Shown: positions 19,775 through 29,353 of the stretch, piece after piece | How the letters are laid out: each line of letters starts with the position of its first letter | Position numbering within the stretch: the first letter of the stretch is position 1 | Assembly (NCBI GenBank): GCA_020831865.1 | Contig: JAFIFT010000001.1 | Span: 1 to 64,000, forward strand | DNA length: 64,000 nt | Reading direction: 5' to 3' | From: Legionellaceae bacterium | Lineage (GTDB): Bacteria > Pseudomonadota > Gammaproteobacteria > Legionellales > Legionellaceae | Translations under genes and position numbers: made by a program | The notes under the pieces: model-generated | Told to the model about the DNA's origin: nothing | The model's database searches: none | Seen by the model: the letters and a program-made list of their open reading frames with translations, nothing else

Positions 19775-20662
19775 CTAGAAATTACCGGGTGTATCATAGT
19801 GATCCTCATCAGTCTGTGAGTCATTTTGGCCCGATAGGGAGGGAAAACCATCCCATCCGCTCAATGCGAATGGGGTTAATCCTCCCAGAGCAGGAAGGAA
19901 TGGTGTTCGATAGAATAGACCTATTTTTCTCAGCGTAACGCTCCCCTCTTCGTTGGCATCGGGTTTTGGTGTGGCAGATTGAGGGTGAGGCGTTCGTGAT
20001 TTTGGGTGCTCATGTTCAGTCTTCAACTTTTGCAGTTCACTTTGGGTTTGGGTGAGTTTGTTCTGCGCTTGTCGCAATTGCTGTTTTGTGCTCTCCAATT
20101 CTGAGTGGAGCTTTTGTTGTTCGGCTACAAATTTGTGGTGTTGCTGGTATAACTCAGTAAGGGTCGCTTTCAAATTTTCGCTATTGCTGTCTTGTAAGGC
20201 AAAGGTCGTCAGAAATCGTTTGACCATCGTGCCGGACTGCGAGAGATCGGAATAAAACATCCCTGCCCGAAGACAACCATATATTTCATAAGTTTGATTA
20301 TTATAATCTGCCGTTATGGTGTTTTTTTGTGGCGTTATCAGTAGTGTATTCAAGCTAATAACCAGATTCAGCAGTTGCGTAACCAGGGGTTCTGTCAGGG
20401 AGGGCGTATCCAGTCTGGGATCATCGAGTTGCGGTTTGATGACTTTGACATGCTCCAGGATATAGGACAAAAGGGTCATTCTTTTGGAGTATTCCTGTGT
20501 TTTAATTTCCTGAATCAATTCCGCCAGTTTTTCGAAAAGCTCCTCATTATCCATGCTTTTGAAAGCGAGAGTGGGGACTACATTGCTGGTGTTGAATTGT
20601 CGGAAGTGATAATCAGTAATGATAGCGACAAGCTGGTTCATCATTTCTTGCAAGGGGGACAT
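19775..20662 (-). CDS. orphan coiled-coil protein, unknown function (effector candidate)
   Basis: 295 residues, not recognised. An AGGAG lies five bases before ATG 20662. Residues 1-150 look alpha-helical and globular. Residues about 163-216 form a clear heptad-rich coiled coil (QQKLHSELESTKQQLRQAQ). A proline/histidine-rich linker (HPKSRTPHPQSATPKP) follows, then an aromatic-rich segment with FLPALGGLTPFALSGWDGF and an acidic tail ending EDHYDTPGNF. There is no signal peptide or strong membrane helix. It sits at the otherwise conserved mrcA|pilM junction. Coiled coil plus acidic tail in this genome context suggests a secreted host-directed protein, but that is inference. Confidence 0.75.
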   Translation of the reverse strand: MSPLQEMMNQLVAIITDYHFRQFNTSNVVPTLAFKSMDNEELFEKLAELIQEIKTQEYSKRMTLLSYILEHVKVIKPQLDDPRLDTPSLTEPLVTQLLNLVISLNTLLITPQKNTITADYNNQTYEIYGCLRAGMFYSDLSQSGTMVKRFLTTFALQDSNSENLKATLTELYQQHHKFVAEQQKLHSELESTKQQLRQAQNKLTQTQSELQKLKTEHEHPKSRTPHPQSATPKPDANEEGSVTLRKIGLFYRTPFLPALGGLTPFALSGWDGFPSLSGQNDSQTDEDHYDTPGNF

Positions 20663-21047
20663 AGAAGCTCCTTTTTAATGCCAAAATCGAAATTACTATA
20701 ACTGGGCAACAATCAAAGCGCAAGCACTTTACGATAGGGGGAATAGTGGTTATTACCATCTGTACGAGCAGGCTTCTGGTTCCTCAGATATGTGCTTGTG
20801 CTGCAGACGGACGTCAAAGAAGCGCTGAAAAATGAACAGCCTCTAATCCCAGTTGGTATCTTTATATGTGTGAAAGGGTGGTATACGTGATTTGCAGATA
20901 ACGCTTTCAATTTTTTGAATTTTGTTTATCATAGCTAGCGGAACGTCGGCATCAGGGAAGGTCAGGAGAAAAAACTCGCAGATCGAGCGTCACGCAGGGA
21001 TATTTGCTCTTTGGCGGTCAAAACCAATGGTTGGGTAGGGAAATACT
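20663..21047. other. 385-bp intergenic region between the coiled-coil gene and pilM
   Basis: The region separates two divergent genes. It contains a candidate pilM promoter (see 20905-20932) and about 115 bases of untranslated leader. A 65-codon minus-strand frame at 20713-20910 has no recognisable product or good ribosome-binding site and is not called. Confidence 0.5.
20905..20932 (+). promoter_or_regulatory. candidate sigma70 promoter for the pilM operon
   Basis: TTTCAA (20905-20910) and TATCAT (20927-20932) are separated by 16 bases within an AT-rich stretch, upstream of pilM and in the right orientation. The -35 is a weak match to consensus. Transcription would give a leader of a little over 100 bases. 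Confidence 0.35.
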
Positions 21048-22115
21048 GTGGTACTAAAATGCTTACATGGAAAAAAAAGCGCTTTATTGGGAATAGATAT
21101 CAGTTCACAGTCCATCAAACTGCTCGCAATCGTGCGTGAGGCTGGCCGATACCAGGTGACATCCTATGCACAAGCTATGCTCCCGGCAGAGGCTATCGAA
21201 GGAAACACGATAAAGGATGCGACGGCTATCGGTGACTGTCTACGCAACTTATTGAGCCAGCATAAGATACTAAACAAAGAAGTGGCGCTGGCGGTTCCTG
21301 ATTCCGCGGTAATCTCCAATGTGATTCAGATGCATGACGGGTTAAACGATGCGGAATTGGAAGAGCTTATTCTTCTTGAAGCCGATAAATACATTCCGTA
21401 TTCCCTCGATGAAATCAATATTGATTTTGAAATTCTGGGGCATTCAGCCCAAAACTCCGCCACGATTGATGTATTAATCGTGGCGTCACGCTCGCAAAAT
21501 GTGAACACCAGAGTAGAGGCAGTCCGTAAAGCAGGCCTGACAACTAAAATTGTTGATGTGGAGTCCTTTGCGATGGAAAGGGCAGTCGAGCTTTTTCAAG
21601 CGGATCTTCCGGCACGGGGGCAAGATAAAATTATTGCTGTCATCGATATTGGAGCCCAATTTACCCATTTATTCGTTCTGGAAGGCATGAGAATCATCTT
21701 CTCAAGAGAAGATGAGTTTGGTGGCTTGCAGCTCACTCAGGCGATCAGCCAACACTATCAATTGGCATGGGATAAAGCCCTGCTGCTGCAAAAAGAGCAA
21801 AACTACCCTGAGGATTATCGTGTTGAAGTATTGGAACCTTTTACAGAGTCCCTCCTGCTCCACATCAAACGCATGTTACAGTTTTTTTACTCGAGCAACC
21901 ATCACCGGGATGTGGATCAGATCCTGCTGGCGGGTGGCGTGGCGCGTCTGCCCAATCTGGATAAGCGGGTGAGCGATGATGTTGGTGTTCCCGCCCGGAT
22001 TGCTAATCCCTTTGTCTATATGAACATTGATAAACGGATCGATGCCGAGCAGCTTCACGTCATGGCGCCCTCTCTCATGGTGGCTTGTGGTCTTGCCCTA
22101 AGGCATATGGAGTAA
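21048..22115 (+). CDS. pilM: type IV pilus assembly protein PilM
   Basis: 355 residues of the actin-like PilM family. It is the cytoplasmic ATP-binding partner that docks to the PilN N-terminus and links the inner-membrane platform to the motor. The actin-fold phosphate motifs are visible: LLGIDISSQSIKLLAI at the start and IIAVIDIGAQFTHLFVLEG centrally, with ILLAGGVARLPNLDKRV near the end. The start is GTG 21048; the surrounding GTG-GTA-CTA gives the conserved short N-terminus before the first motif. It is the first gene of pilM-N-O-P-Q, three bases before pilN. Confidence 0.96.
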   Translation: MVLKCLHGKKSALLGIDISSQSIKLLAIVREAGRYQVTSYAQAMLPAEAIEGNTIKDATAIGDCLRNLLSQHKILNKEVALAVPDSAVISNVIQMHDGLNDAELEELILLEADKYIPYSLDEINIDFEILGHSAQNSATIDVLIVASRSQNVNTRVEAVRKAGLTTKIVDVESFAMERAVELFQADLPARGQDKIIAVIDIGAQFTHLFVLEGMRIIFSREDEFGGLQLTQAISQHYQLAWDKALLLQKEQNYPEDYRVEVLEPFTESLLLHIKRMLQFFYSSNHHRDVDQILLAGGVARLPNLDKRVSDDVGVPARIANPFVYMNIDKRIDAEQLHVMAPSLMVACGLALRHME

Positions 22116-22118
22116 AGA

Positions 22119-22682
22119 ATGACGGAAATAAATTTATTACCCTGGCGACAACTTAAGCGTGAGCAAGAAAAAAAGCAGTTTACTGCCGCACTGGCCATAA
22201 TGCTGGTAGTGGCTGTAGCTATGGTGTTAATACTCCATACGTATGTTGATCGTCTTATCGAATTCCAGAGTGTGCGTAATCAACGTTTGCGTAACGAAAT
22301 ACTGGTTTTTGACCGGCAGATCAATGAAATGAAAAAACGGAAAGAATTGCGTGAGGCTTTTATCTCTCGAATGATGATTGTGCAAAGTTTACAGGCGACC
22401 CGTCCTCTAACGGTGCATTTGTTTGACGAGTTAATTCGGGTAATGCCGGATGGGGTTTTTGTCAATACCATCGAGCGCAGCAAAGATAACATTAGGCTTA
22501 TCGGTCGGGCCGTGTCCCATACCCACATTTCGCAAATGATGCGTAATATGGAAACCAACCCGTGGATACGGCGGCCAAACTTGACGGAAATTAAAAAGTC
22601 TTCTCATGCCAGTCGCGAAGATAATGAATTCCGTTTGAGTTTTTTATTACAACCACAACTCACGTTCCTCCTGTCGCCATGA
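22119..22682 (+). CDS. pilN: type IV pilus assembly protein PilN
   Basis: 187-residue bitopic inner-membrane protein. It begins with the conserved INLLPWR motif (residues 4-10) that binds PilM. A transmembrane helix follows at about 25-45 (LAIMLVVAVAMVLILH), then a periplasmic coiled coil and ferredoxin-like domain that pairs with PilO. The stop overlaps the pilO start as ATGA, typical of this operon. Confidence 0.95.
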   Translation: MTEINLLPWRQLKREQEKKQFTAALAIMLVVAVAMVLILHTYVDRLIEFQSVRNQRLRNEILVFDRQINEMKKRKELREAFISRMMIVQSLQATRPLTVHLFDELIRVMPDGVFVNTIERSKDNIRLIGRAVSHTHISQMMRNMETNPWIRRPNLTEIKKSSHASREDNEFRLSFLLQPQLTFLLSP

Positions 22683-23287
22683 AGAATATATATTTTACTG
22701 AGCTCACACTTGAAAATATTGCGGATTGGTCGGTAGCGGTTAAGTATGCCTTGTCCGCAGTGCTGGCAGGTTGTCTCATCGCTCTGGGCTATTGGTTATT
22801 GGTAAAACCGAATGTTGAGCGACATGCCGCCCTGGTGCGACAGGAAAAAACACTACGGGCTGAGTTTGAACAAAAACAGCAACAGGCCGCGCATTTGGAA
22901 GGCTACCTTAATCAGATTACGATTTTGCGGGATCGTTTTAGCAAAATGCTGGCGCAGTTGCCTGCTGAGCATGAAATGCCAGGTTTATTGGAAGATATTT
23001 CCAAAACGGGCATAGCCAGCGGACTGGACTTTGAACGCTTTGCGCTTCAGCCTGAAATATCACATGAATTCTATATTGAAATGCCGATCATTATCTCAGT
23101 TGTGGGAACCTACCACCAGTTGGCCGTATTTTTAAGTCGCCTTGCTCAGATGAGTCGTATTGTGACCCTGCATGATTTTGATATTACTCGTGTGCCCGCA
23201 CAACAAGAGGCGGTAAAAAAAGAACAGGAGGAGGACGCATTGCGTATGAAGATTACTGCAAAAATATACAGGTATAAGTCCTTATGA
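22679..23287 (+). CDS. pilO: type IV pilus assembly protein PilO
   Basis: 202 residues with a single N-terminal membrane helix (about 22-44, ALSAVLAGCLIALGYWLLV), a coiled-coil stretch (LRAEFEQKQQQAAHLEGYL) and the periplasmic core with LPAEHEMPGLLEDISKTG and FERFALQPE, all family hallmarks. It forms the PilN-PilO heterodimer of the alignment subcomplex. It overlaps pilN and pilP by four bases each. Confidence 0.95.
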   Translation: MKNIYFTELTLENIADWSVAVKYALSAVLAGCLIALGYWLLVKPNVERHAALVRQEKTLRAEFEQKQQQAAHLEGYLNQITILRDRFSKMLAQLPAEHEMPGLLEDISKTGIASGLDFERFALQPEISHEFYIEMPIIISVVGTYHQLAVFLSRLAQMSRIVTLHDFDITRVPAQQEAVKKEQEEDALRMKITAKIYRYKSL

Positions 23288-23880
23288 TGCGCGGAGGAAA
23301 AGCCGCGTTCGGTCGTGCTAAGACAGCCTTCTGCCTTGTGGGACAAGCGCTTAAAAAGGGGCTCCCAGGTTTGCCTTGTCTACGATTGACGCTTTTCCTG
23401 GTGGGGAGTGTTCTGGTGACGTCCTGCTCGCAGGACAACGATGATTTGAATCGTTATATACCACAGGTGAAAGCACGTCAAGCCAGCCCGGTGGAACCCA
23501 TACCGATACTGGCCGAGGCGGAAAAATTTGCCTATCCGGAAGACATAAAACGCCGCAGTCCTTTTACGCCGGTAGCCAAACTAGAGCGCAGGCCGGATGT
23601 ATTGGCACCGGATCACAATCGCGCCAAAATGCCTCTGGAGCGCTTTCCGCTGGATGCCCTGACATTTGTTGGAACACTTGATGATGGCGAGATTAAATGG
23701 GCGTTGATCCATGATCCTGAGGGCAGAATTATGAGAGTAAGGCCGGGTGACTATATGGGGCAGAACTTTGGAAAAGTGATACGAGCGAGTGATGATTCGC
23801 TTGTCCTTAAAGAAACCATCAAAGTTGGCGAACATTGGGAAAAAAAACAAACCACCTTTACGTTGAAAGGACAGGATTAG
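23284..23880 (+). CDS. pilP: type IV pilus assembly lipoprotein PilP
   Basis: 198 residues. A hydrophobic stretch ends in a lipobox-like VTSC at C48, so the mature protein is anchored to a membrane by lipid and bridges PilN/PilO to the secretin PilQ. The C-terminal beta domain shows RSPFTPVAK, LDALTFVGTLDDGEIKWALI and VRPGDYMGQNFGKV. The N-terminus from the ATGA-overlapping start is long for a lipoprotein signal; a GTG at about residue 19 would give a more usual length. Confidence 0.94.
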   Translation: MMRGGKAAFGRAKTAFCLVGQALKKGLPGLPCLRLTLFLVGSVLVTSCSQDNDDLNRYIPQVKARQASPVEPIPILAEAEKFAYPEDIKRRSPFTPVAKLERRPDVLAPDHNRAKMPLERFPLDALTFVGTLDDGEIKWALIHDPEGRIMRVRPGDYMGQNFGKVIRASDDSLVLKETIKVGEHWEKKQTTFTLKGQD

Positions 23881-23883
23881 GAG

Positions 23884-26019
23884 TTGGCATTGCAATTATT
23901 CAAAGCTGTGATAGCGATTTTTTGGATACTGATATCAGTGAGTACCTTTGCCAAAGAAAATAGTCTGGTTGATTTGAAAGTGATACCTTTGCCGGATAAC
24001 CGCCTGCGTATTGATTTCATTTTCAGTGATACACTCTATCAAGGTCCTGCGAGTTTTATCACACAACAACCCGCCCGCCTGGTGCTCGATTTTATTGATA
24101 GTCACAATGACGTGCCAGTCAACAGGCACGCACAAAACGTGAACCTTACGTCCTTGAGCAAATATCACATTGTGGCAGTAGCGGGGCGGGTGAGGGCTAT
24201 TCTGGATTTGACGGATGCGGTGTCCCATTCCGGGTATATTCACAACAGGGTGTATTCCTTGATCTTAAGTGGCAAGTCAGAGCCGATTCCACGACCACAG
24301 CGCGAAATTTATATTACGAATACACGAGTGAAGGGCCAAAGCCGGGTGGAGAGTATCGATTTTCGTGGTCACCCTAAAAACGGCGGGCGGCTGATTATTA
24401 ATTTACAGAATGCGCAAGTGCCTATTAATGTGACGCAGAGCGGCAAGGAGGTGGTGATAAGCCTGCAAAGCACTACGTTGCCGCAGCGTTTGGCAAAAAA
24501 ATATGATGTCGTTGATTTTAATACACCCGCCCAGTTTATTACGGCGCGCCAGCTTGCCAGTGATGCCAACATCAGGGTATTGACGAAAGGGGATTTTGGC
24601 CATTTTGCCTATCAGATGGATACACAATTTATCGTGGATATTTTTCCGTTGACCGAAGAGGAGATCAAAGCACAACAGTTGAAGAAGAAAGTCTTTACTG
24701 GAAAACGAATTTCTCTGAATTTTCAAGACATTCCCATTCGTTCAGTCTTACAGCTTCTGGCGGAATTCACCGGTATCAATATGGTGGTGAGTGATCAGGT
24801 CAGTGGTAATATTACACTGCGCTTGAATCATATTCCCTGGGATCAGGCATTGGATATCATTCTGATGACGCATGCCCTCGACAAAAGACGAACGGGTAAT
24901 GTCATGCTGATTGCGCCGGCAAAAGAGATCAGAGTCCAGGAAGAAGAAGCGCTAAAATCGCAGGAAGAAGTGCAAAAACTGGCTCCTCTGCGTTCCGATT
25001 TATTGCAAATTAATTATGCCAAAGCGGCTGACATTGCAACTTTGTTGAAAGATAAAAATACTAATTTATTATCTGAACGTGGTAAAATCAGTGTGGACGT
25101 GCGAACCAATACAATCTGGATACAGGATACCGGCGCTAAAATTGAAGAAATTCGCGAGCTAATCGCCAAATTGGATGTTCCGGTAAAACAGGTACTGATT
25201 GAGTCGCGTATCGTATTGGTAAACAAAGATTTTGAGCAGGATTTGGGCATTCGTTTTGGGGTATCCCAACCCAATCACCTGAGTGGTACCCTGGATGGTG
25301 CCAATCAAATCAATCAAGGTATTCCGCCGGCTGATGTACCAGTGAGTCAGCGTTTAAATCTGGATCTGTTTGCCCCGAATCCAAATGCTGCTACACTGGG
25401 CGTAGCGTTGGCTAAGCTCGGTAATGGAGTGTTGCTGGATCTGGAGCTTTCCGCGCTGGAAGTTGAGGGAAAAGGGGAGGTCATTTCTTCCCCCCGCCTG
25501 ATTACTTCCAATCAACAGGCGGCTGTCATTGAGTCAGGTGATGAAATTCCCTATCAGGAAGCCACCTCGAGCGGTGCAACAGCCGTAGCGTTTAAAAAAG
25601 CGGTGTTAAGCTTGAAAGTCACTCCACAAATTACACCGGATAACAAAATTTTGATGGATTTGCAGATTAACCAGGATTCACGTGGACAGGCAGTGAACAA
25701 TGTCCCTTCTATTGTGACGAAGGCTATTCAAACCCACGTTTTAGTGGATAACGGCCAGACGCTGGTACTGGGCGGCATTTATAAACAGGAGAAAGATAAT
25801 ACCATCCATCGGGTGCCTTTGCTGGGAGAGCTTCCTGTTATCGGTTATCTTTTTAGAAATAACCGAACTATCATTAGAAATGAAGAGTTATTAATTTTTA
25901 TTACACCTAAAATTATTACCGATAGCCTGTCGATTACCACAATTGAAGGACATGGACAAGTCTATGCAAAAGGTGCAGAATTAGATAAATTTGGAAAACC
26001 GGTGACGGTGAGGCATTAA
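23884..26019 (+). CDS. pilQ: type IV pilus secretin PilQ
   Basis: 711-residue outer-membrane secretin through which the pilus exits. After a signal peptide (cleavage near TFAKEN, residue 24) come AMIN-type beta domains (about 30-250), secretin N0/N1 domains (about 265-430, ISLNFQDIPIRSVLQLLAEFTG and PVKQVLIESRIVLV) and the secretin core (about 440-690, GKGEVISSPRLITSNQQAAVIESG, VPLLGELPVIGYLFRN, ELLIFITPKII). The start is TTG: either 23884, which lies within the AGGAG, or TTG 23890, spaced better from it. It ends the pil cluster; a promoter-bearing gap precedes aroK. Confidence 0.95.
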   Translation: MALQLFKAVIAIFWILISVSTFAKENSLVDLKVIPLPDNRLRIDFIFSDTLYQGPASFITQQPARLVLDFIDSHNDVPVNRHAQNVNLTSLSKYHIVAVAGRVRAILDLTDAVSHSGYIHNRVYSLILSGKSEPIPRPQREIYITNTRVKGQSRVESIDFRGHPKNGGRLIINLQNAQVPINVTQSGKEVVISLQSTTLPQRLAKKYDVVDFNTPAQFITARQLASDANIRVLTKGDFGHFAYQMDTQFIVDIFPLTEEEIKAQQLKKKVFTGKRISLNFQDIPIRSVLQLLAEFTGINMVVSDQVSGNITLRLNHIPWDQALDIILMTHALDKRRTGNVMLIAPAKEIRVQEEEALKSQEEVQKLAPLRSDLLQINYAKAADIATLLKDKNTNLLSERGKISVDVRTNTIWIQDTGAKIEEIRELIAKLDVPVKQVLIESRIVLVNKDFEQDLGIRFGVSQPNHLSGTLDGANQINQGIPPADVPVSQRLNLDLFAPNPNAATLGVALAKLGNGVLLDLELSALEVEGKGEVISSPRLITSNQQAAVIESGDEIPYQEATSSGATAVAFKKAVLSLKVTPQITPDNKILMDLQINQDSRGQAVNNVPSIVTKAIQTHVLVDNGQTLVLGGIYKQEKDNTIHRVPLLGELPVIGYLFRNNRTIIRNEELLIFITPKIITDSLSITTIEGHGQVYAKGAELDKFGKPVTVRH

Positions 26020-26052
26020 GTTAAAAATCAGGTCACTATATTTTGAGCACGC

Positions 26053-26080
26053 TTATACTAGCAGGTAGTATAGGTATAAT
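26053..26080 (+). promoter_or_regulatory. candidate promoter for aroK with an internal palindrome
   Basis: A perfect TATAAT (26075-26080) lies 16 bases after TTATAC (26053-26058). A perfect 7-bp inverted repeat TATACTA/TAGTATA (26054-26060 and 26066-26072) fills the spacer, a position where a bound repressor or activator would control the promoter. The regulator is unknown. Confidence 0.4.
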
Positions 26081-26180
26081 TATTACCATATTTCCTGCGA
26101 CCATCTTTGATATTTTGGGGCTAACCCAAATTTATGAGGGATGAGCGCAGGAGGTATAGCCACCGAGGATTGTCAGTACA

Positions 26181-26708
26181 ATGAGTATCGTTAAAGTACG
26201 CAATATCTTTTTAATTGGGCCAATGGGAGCGGGTAAAAGTACAATTGGCCGTACTTTGGCAAAGGAACTAAAATTGGATTTTTATGACTCGGATGAAGTC
26301 ATTGAGCAACGTGCCGGAGCAGATATATCCTGGATTTTTGATATCGAGGGTGAAGATGGCTTTCGTAAGCGAGAGCAGCGTGTGATCGATGAACTCACCC
26401 AAAAGACGAATATTGTGCTGGCAACCGGAGGGGGGGTGGTGATGACTCCGGAGAACCGCAATGCCCTGGCTGGTCGTGGCACGGTGATTTTTTTACGCAC
26501 CTCACTTCAGCAACAATATGAACGGACCAAGCGGGATACCAAGCGCCCTCTTTTACAGACGGATGATTTGGAAGGGCGTCTGGTCAGCCTGCAGGATGAA
26601 CGGGAGCCGTTTTATGAAGAGTTGGCTGATATTAGTTTTGAAACCGATAAATTGACCGTAAAAGCGGTAGCCAATAATATTATTAAATATATTTATGGCG
26701 AAAACTGA
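26181..26708 (+). CDS. aroK: shikimate kinase
   Basis: 175 residues, standard length. The enzyme phosphorylates shikimate with ATP in the aromatic amino-acid and chorismate pathway. Seen are the Walker A loop [12 protein letters not shown] (about 13-24), shikimate-binding [19 protein letters not shown] and the glycine triplet ATGGGVVM, plus the lid [10 protein letters not shown]. It overlaps aroB by 14 bases. The pilQ-aroK-aroB order is common in gammaproteobacteria. Confidence 0.97.
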   Translation: MSIVKVRNIFLIGPMGAGKSTIGRTLAKELKLDFYDSDEVIEQRAGADISWIFDIEGEDGFRKREQRVIDELTQKTNIVLATGGGVVMTPENRNALAGRGTVIFLRTSLQQQYERTKRDTKRPLLQTDDLEGRLVSLQDEREPFYEELADISFETDKLTVKAVANNIIKYIYGEN

Positions 26709-27804
26709 TTCTCTACGCCAGCTTGATATTCAGCTGGCACAAGCCTGCTATCCTGTCTTTATCGGTCAGGGCCTGCTGACCGATGCGTCTGTTCTGGCGC
26801 CTTATATCAAAGGAAGCCAGGTGTTGCTGGTCTCAAATACTACGATTGCGCCCTTATATCTGGCAGATGTACAACGTTCCCTGCCAGCGCGTCAAATAGA
26901 CACCTTGGTATTACCTGATGGAGAAGACTTTAAAACCCTGGAGATCTTATCCCGTATCTACGATAGGCTGATTAGCCGGAAACACCACCGTGACACTACT
27001 ATTGTTGCGCTTGGTGGGGGGGTTATTGGCGATATCTGCGGAATGGCCGCGGCAACCTATCAGCGCGGTGTCAACCTCATTCAACTGCCAACCAGTCTGC
27101 TGGCACAGGTCGATGCGGCCATTGGAGGGAAAAACGGGATCAATCACCCTCAGGGTAAAAATATGATGGGCAGTTTTTATCAGCCCAATGCGGTGCTGAT
27201 TGATACCAATACCCTTGAAACCCTGCCACAGCGGGAATTACGTGCCGGTATGGCGGAAGTTATGAAATATGCTTTTTTGCGTGGCTCCGCAATGTGGGAG
27301 TGGGTTGCGGACTTTATTGCGTGTGATGGCCTGGCTTCGCTTTCCAATATCGACCATTTGATTACGGAGAGCTGTCGGATTAAAGCAGAATTCGTTATGG
27401 CGGATGAAAAAGAACAGAGCATCCGTGCATTACTGAATTTTGGCCATACCTTTGCCCATGCATTAGAAACTGCAACGGCTTATAGACGCTGGCTGCATGG
27501 TGAGGCGGTCGCGATTGGGATGGTTTGTGCCTTACGGTTATCCTATCATAAGGGCTACTGCGCGGAAGCTCTGATAGGGCAATTAATCGACTGGTTGCAA
27601 CGCTGTGGCTTGCCTCATGCCATTCCTGCCGATATCGATAGAGCTGAGGTACTGAAACGGATGTGGAGCGATAAAAAAATTGAAAAGGATCGGCTGCGTT
27701 TTATTTTATGTCGCAGCGCGGGAGATTGCTTTATCTCGGATACCATATCGATTGATGATATTCAATGGGTACTTAACCATACTACGGAGAAATGTGATGG
27801 ATGA
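26695..27804 (+). CDS. aroB: 3-dehydroquinate synthase
   Basis: 369 residues. It closes the ring from DAHP to 3-dehydroquinate using NAD+ and a divalent metal. Landmarks are [35 protein letters not shown], the metal/substrate region [36 protein letters not shown], and the metal-binding histidines in [12 protein letters not shown] and [12 protein letters not shown]. It overlaps aroK upstream and the DamX-like gene downstream (eight bases), so translation is probably coupled. Confidence 0.97.
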   Translation: MAKTDSLRQLDIQLAQACYPVFIGQGLLTDASVLAPYIKGSQVLLVSNTTIAPLYLADVQRSLPARQIDTLVLPDGEDFKTLEILSRIYDRLISRKHHRDTTIVALGGGVIGDICGMAAATYQRGVNLIQLPTSLLAQVDAAIGGKNGINHPQGKNMMGSFYQPNAVLIDTNTLETLPQRELRAGMAEVMKYAFLRGSAMWEWVADFIACDGLASLSNIDHLITESCRIKAEFVMADEKEQSIRALLNFGHTFAHALETATAYRRWLHGEAVAIGMVCALRLSYHKGYCAEALIGQLIDWLQRCGLPHAIPADIDRAEVLKRMWSDKKIEKDRLRFILCRSAGDCFISDTISIDDIQWVLNHTTEKCDG

Positions 27805-29221
27805 CAGTGGAAAAAAAACGCAAACGCCCGATGCCGATGCGAACCGAACCGTGCTTTCACCTTCTTCCTGGTTAAATAAAATTAATTTTATTAATCATTT
27901 GGTGTTATTTAATAGTATTCTGACCGTGATGATTGCTGAAAAGGGCGCCGGAAAAAGCTCTTTTGCAAAGATATTACCCAAGCATCTTGATGCGGCTATC
28001 AGCTGCTACCCGATTAAAGCGAACCCTTCCTTTGCACCGCATCAGTTACTAAATGAGCTCAGTGATAACTTCCATTTCTCGCTCGCTGCTGCTTTTGATC
28101 TTGCTACTTTGGTGAAAACGATTAATGAGCGCCAAAAACATGTGCTTCTGCTGATTGACGATGCCCATTATCTGGATGATACATTTATCAATGATCTGTT
28201 GCGCGTTATTCAACAACAGTCCACACCGGCCTATTTTCATGTTCTGTTGGTGTCGGACTACAGTCTATTGCCATTGTTGAATGCTTTATCCAGGGAAGGC
28301 TATACCGACCTGATTCATACTCTCGAGTTGGGAGCTTTAAGTTTGCCTGAGCTTTCCACCTACCTGAAACTCAAAACACATCATCTGCCTGGTTTGCAGG
28401 GGCTGGAGGATAAGAGCAAAATAAAGGCGTTTTATGAGCTGACAGAAGGGGTCATTGCCGAGGTTAATTTACAGATGGAGTCGTATTTTTCCAATGCCCA
28501 AGCTAGTAAAACCAGCCGCAGAAAACGATGGCGTCCGTTGGGTAAAATCGCTGCCAGCTTTCTGATATTGGCTGCGGCGTCCAGCTATTTTATGGATCAG
28601 GCTGGCTCCCTGGTGGAGTCGGGTAAGCTATTGGCCACGCGATTCAGCCCCAGCCTGAGCCTGACTGCATCGGATACGCTTCCTCTCGCTATGCAGGCGC
28701 AACAGCCCTTGCCGAGCTTTATTCCGGTGCTGGATTGGACAACAGCCAGTTATCCCAGCCAGATCGCTGCTATTGACTGGCCGCTGGCAGTCAAAGCCGT
28801 ACCCATGAGTCAACTGGTACAGATCAAAGCGGATATTCCGCAGCGGGCGATACACACCGTTTTGCCTTCTGCTCTGCCCGCAATCTACCCGAAAACACCG
28901 GCATCGCCTGCCCCCATTCAGTTCGCTGCACAACCTCATGCTGCTCCCCGCTACCGAATACAGGTCGTGGCCAGTGTCAATGCAACGGAGGTAGAAAAAC
29001 TGGCGAAACAATATCCGTTCGCCGCCGATACCCATATTTATAAAACGGTTCTGAAAAATACGGTCTGGTACGTGCTGACTGCCGGTGAATACCGACGTTG
29101 GAAAGATGCTCAGGAGGCCATCAAAAGCTTGCCGAGAGAGGTGTTGGTGTATCGACCCTGGATAAGACCCGTCAGCACTATGGCAAAAGCTACCGAATAT
29201 CGTCCAACAGCCCAAGGTTGA
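27797..29221 (+). CDS. DamX-like protein: AAA/P-loop domain, membrane helix and SPOR domain
   Basis: 474 residues from ATG 27797, which has GGAGA upstream; a longer in-frame start at 27680 would lie deep inside aroB. An N-terminal P-loop domain carries AEKGAGKSS (K53) and a Walker-B-like VLLLIDDAHYL. A single transmembrane helix lies near residues 249-266 (ASFLILAAASSYFM). A proline/alanine-rich periplasmic linker follows and the C-terminus (about 393-460) is a SPOR domain (YRIQVVASVNATEVEKLAKQ) that binds denuded septal glycan. The aroB-damX synteny and the layout support a cell-division role. Unlike E. coli DamX, the cytoplasmic ATPase part is retained. Confidence 0.88.
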   Translation: MDDSGKKTQTPDADANRTVLSPSSWLNKINFINHLVLFNSILTVMIAEKGAGKSSFAKILPKHLDAAISCYPIKANPSFAPHQLLNELSDNFHFSLAAAFDLATLVKTINERQKHVLLLIDDAHYLDDTFINDLLRVIQQQSTPAYFHVLLVSDYSLLPLLNALSREGYTDLIHTLELGALSLPELSTYLKLKTHHLPGLQGLEDKSKIKAFYELTEGVIAEVNLQMESYFSNAQASKTSRRKRWRPLGKIAASFLILAAASSYFMDQAGSLVESGKLLATRFSPSLSLTASDTLPLAMQAQQPLPSFIPVLDWTTASYPSQIAAIDWPLAVKAVPMSQLVQIKADIPQRAIHTVLPSALPAIYPKTPASPAPIQFAAQPHAAPRYRIQVVASVNATEVEKLAKQYPFAADTHIYKTVLKNTVWYVLTAGEYRRWKDAQEAIKSLPREVLVYRPWIRPVSTMAKATEYRPTAQG

Positions 29222-29353
29222 GCGCTTGAAACCACGATGCTGTGGAGAATAAGGGAGCATCAAAATTTCTCTGCAAAATTGACGCTAAAAACCCACAGAT
29301 GAACTATAATAATACAAGACGTTGATTTTTTGCAATGTTATAGGGAGTAAGTG

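Noticed and set aside
20713-20910. 65-codon minus-strand frame upstream of pilM
   Set aside because: No ribosome-binding site, no recognisable protein features, and it covers the likely pilM promoter region.
27680-27796. Longer start for the DamX-like protein inside aroB
   Set aside because: The extension overlaps the conserved end of aroB; ATG 27797 has GGAGA at proper distance and gives the expected domain layout.
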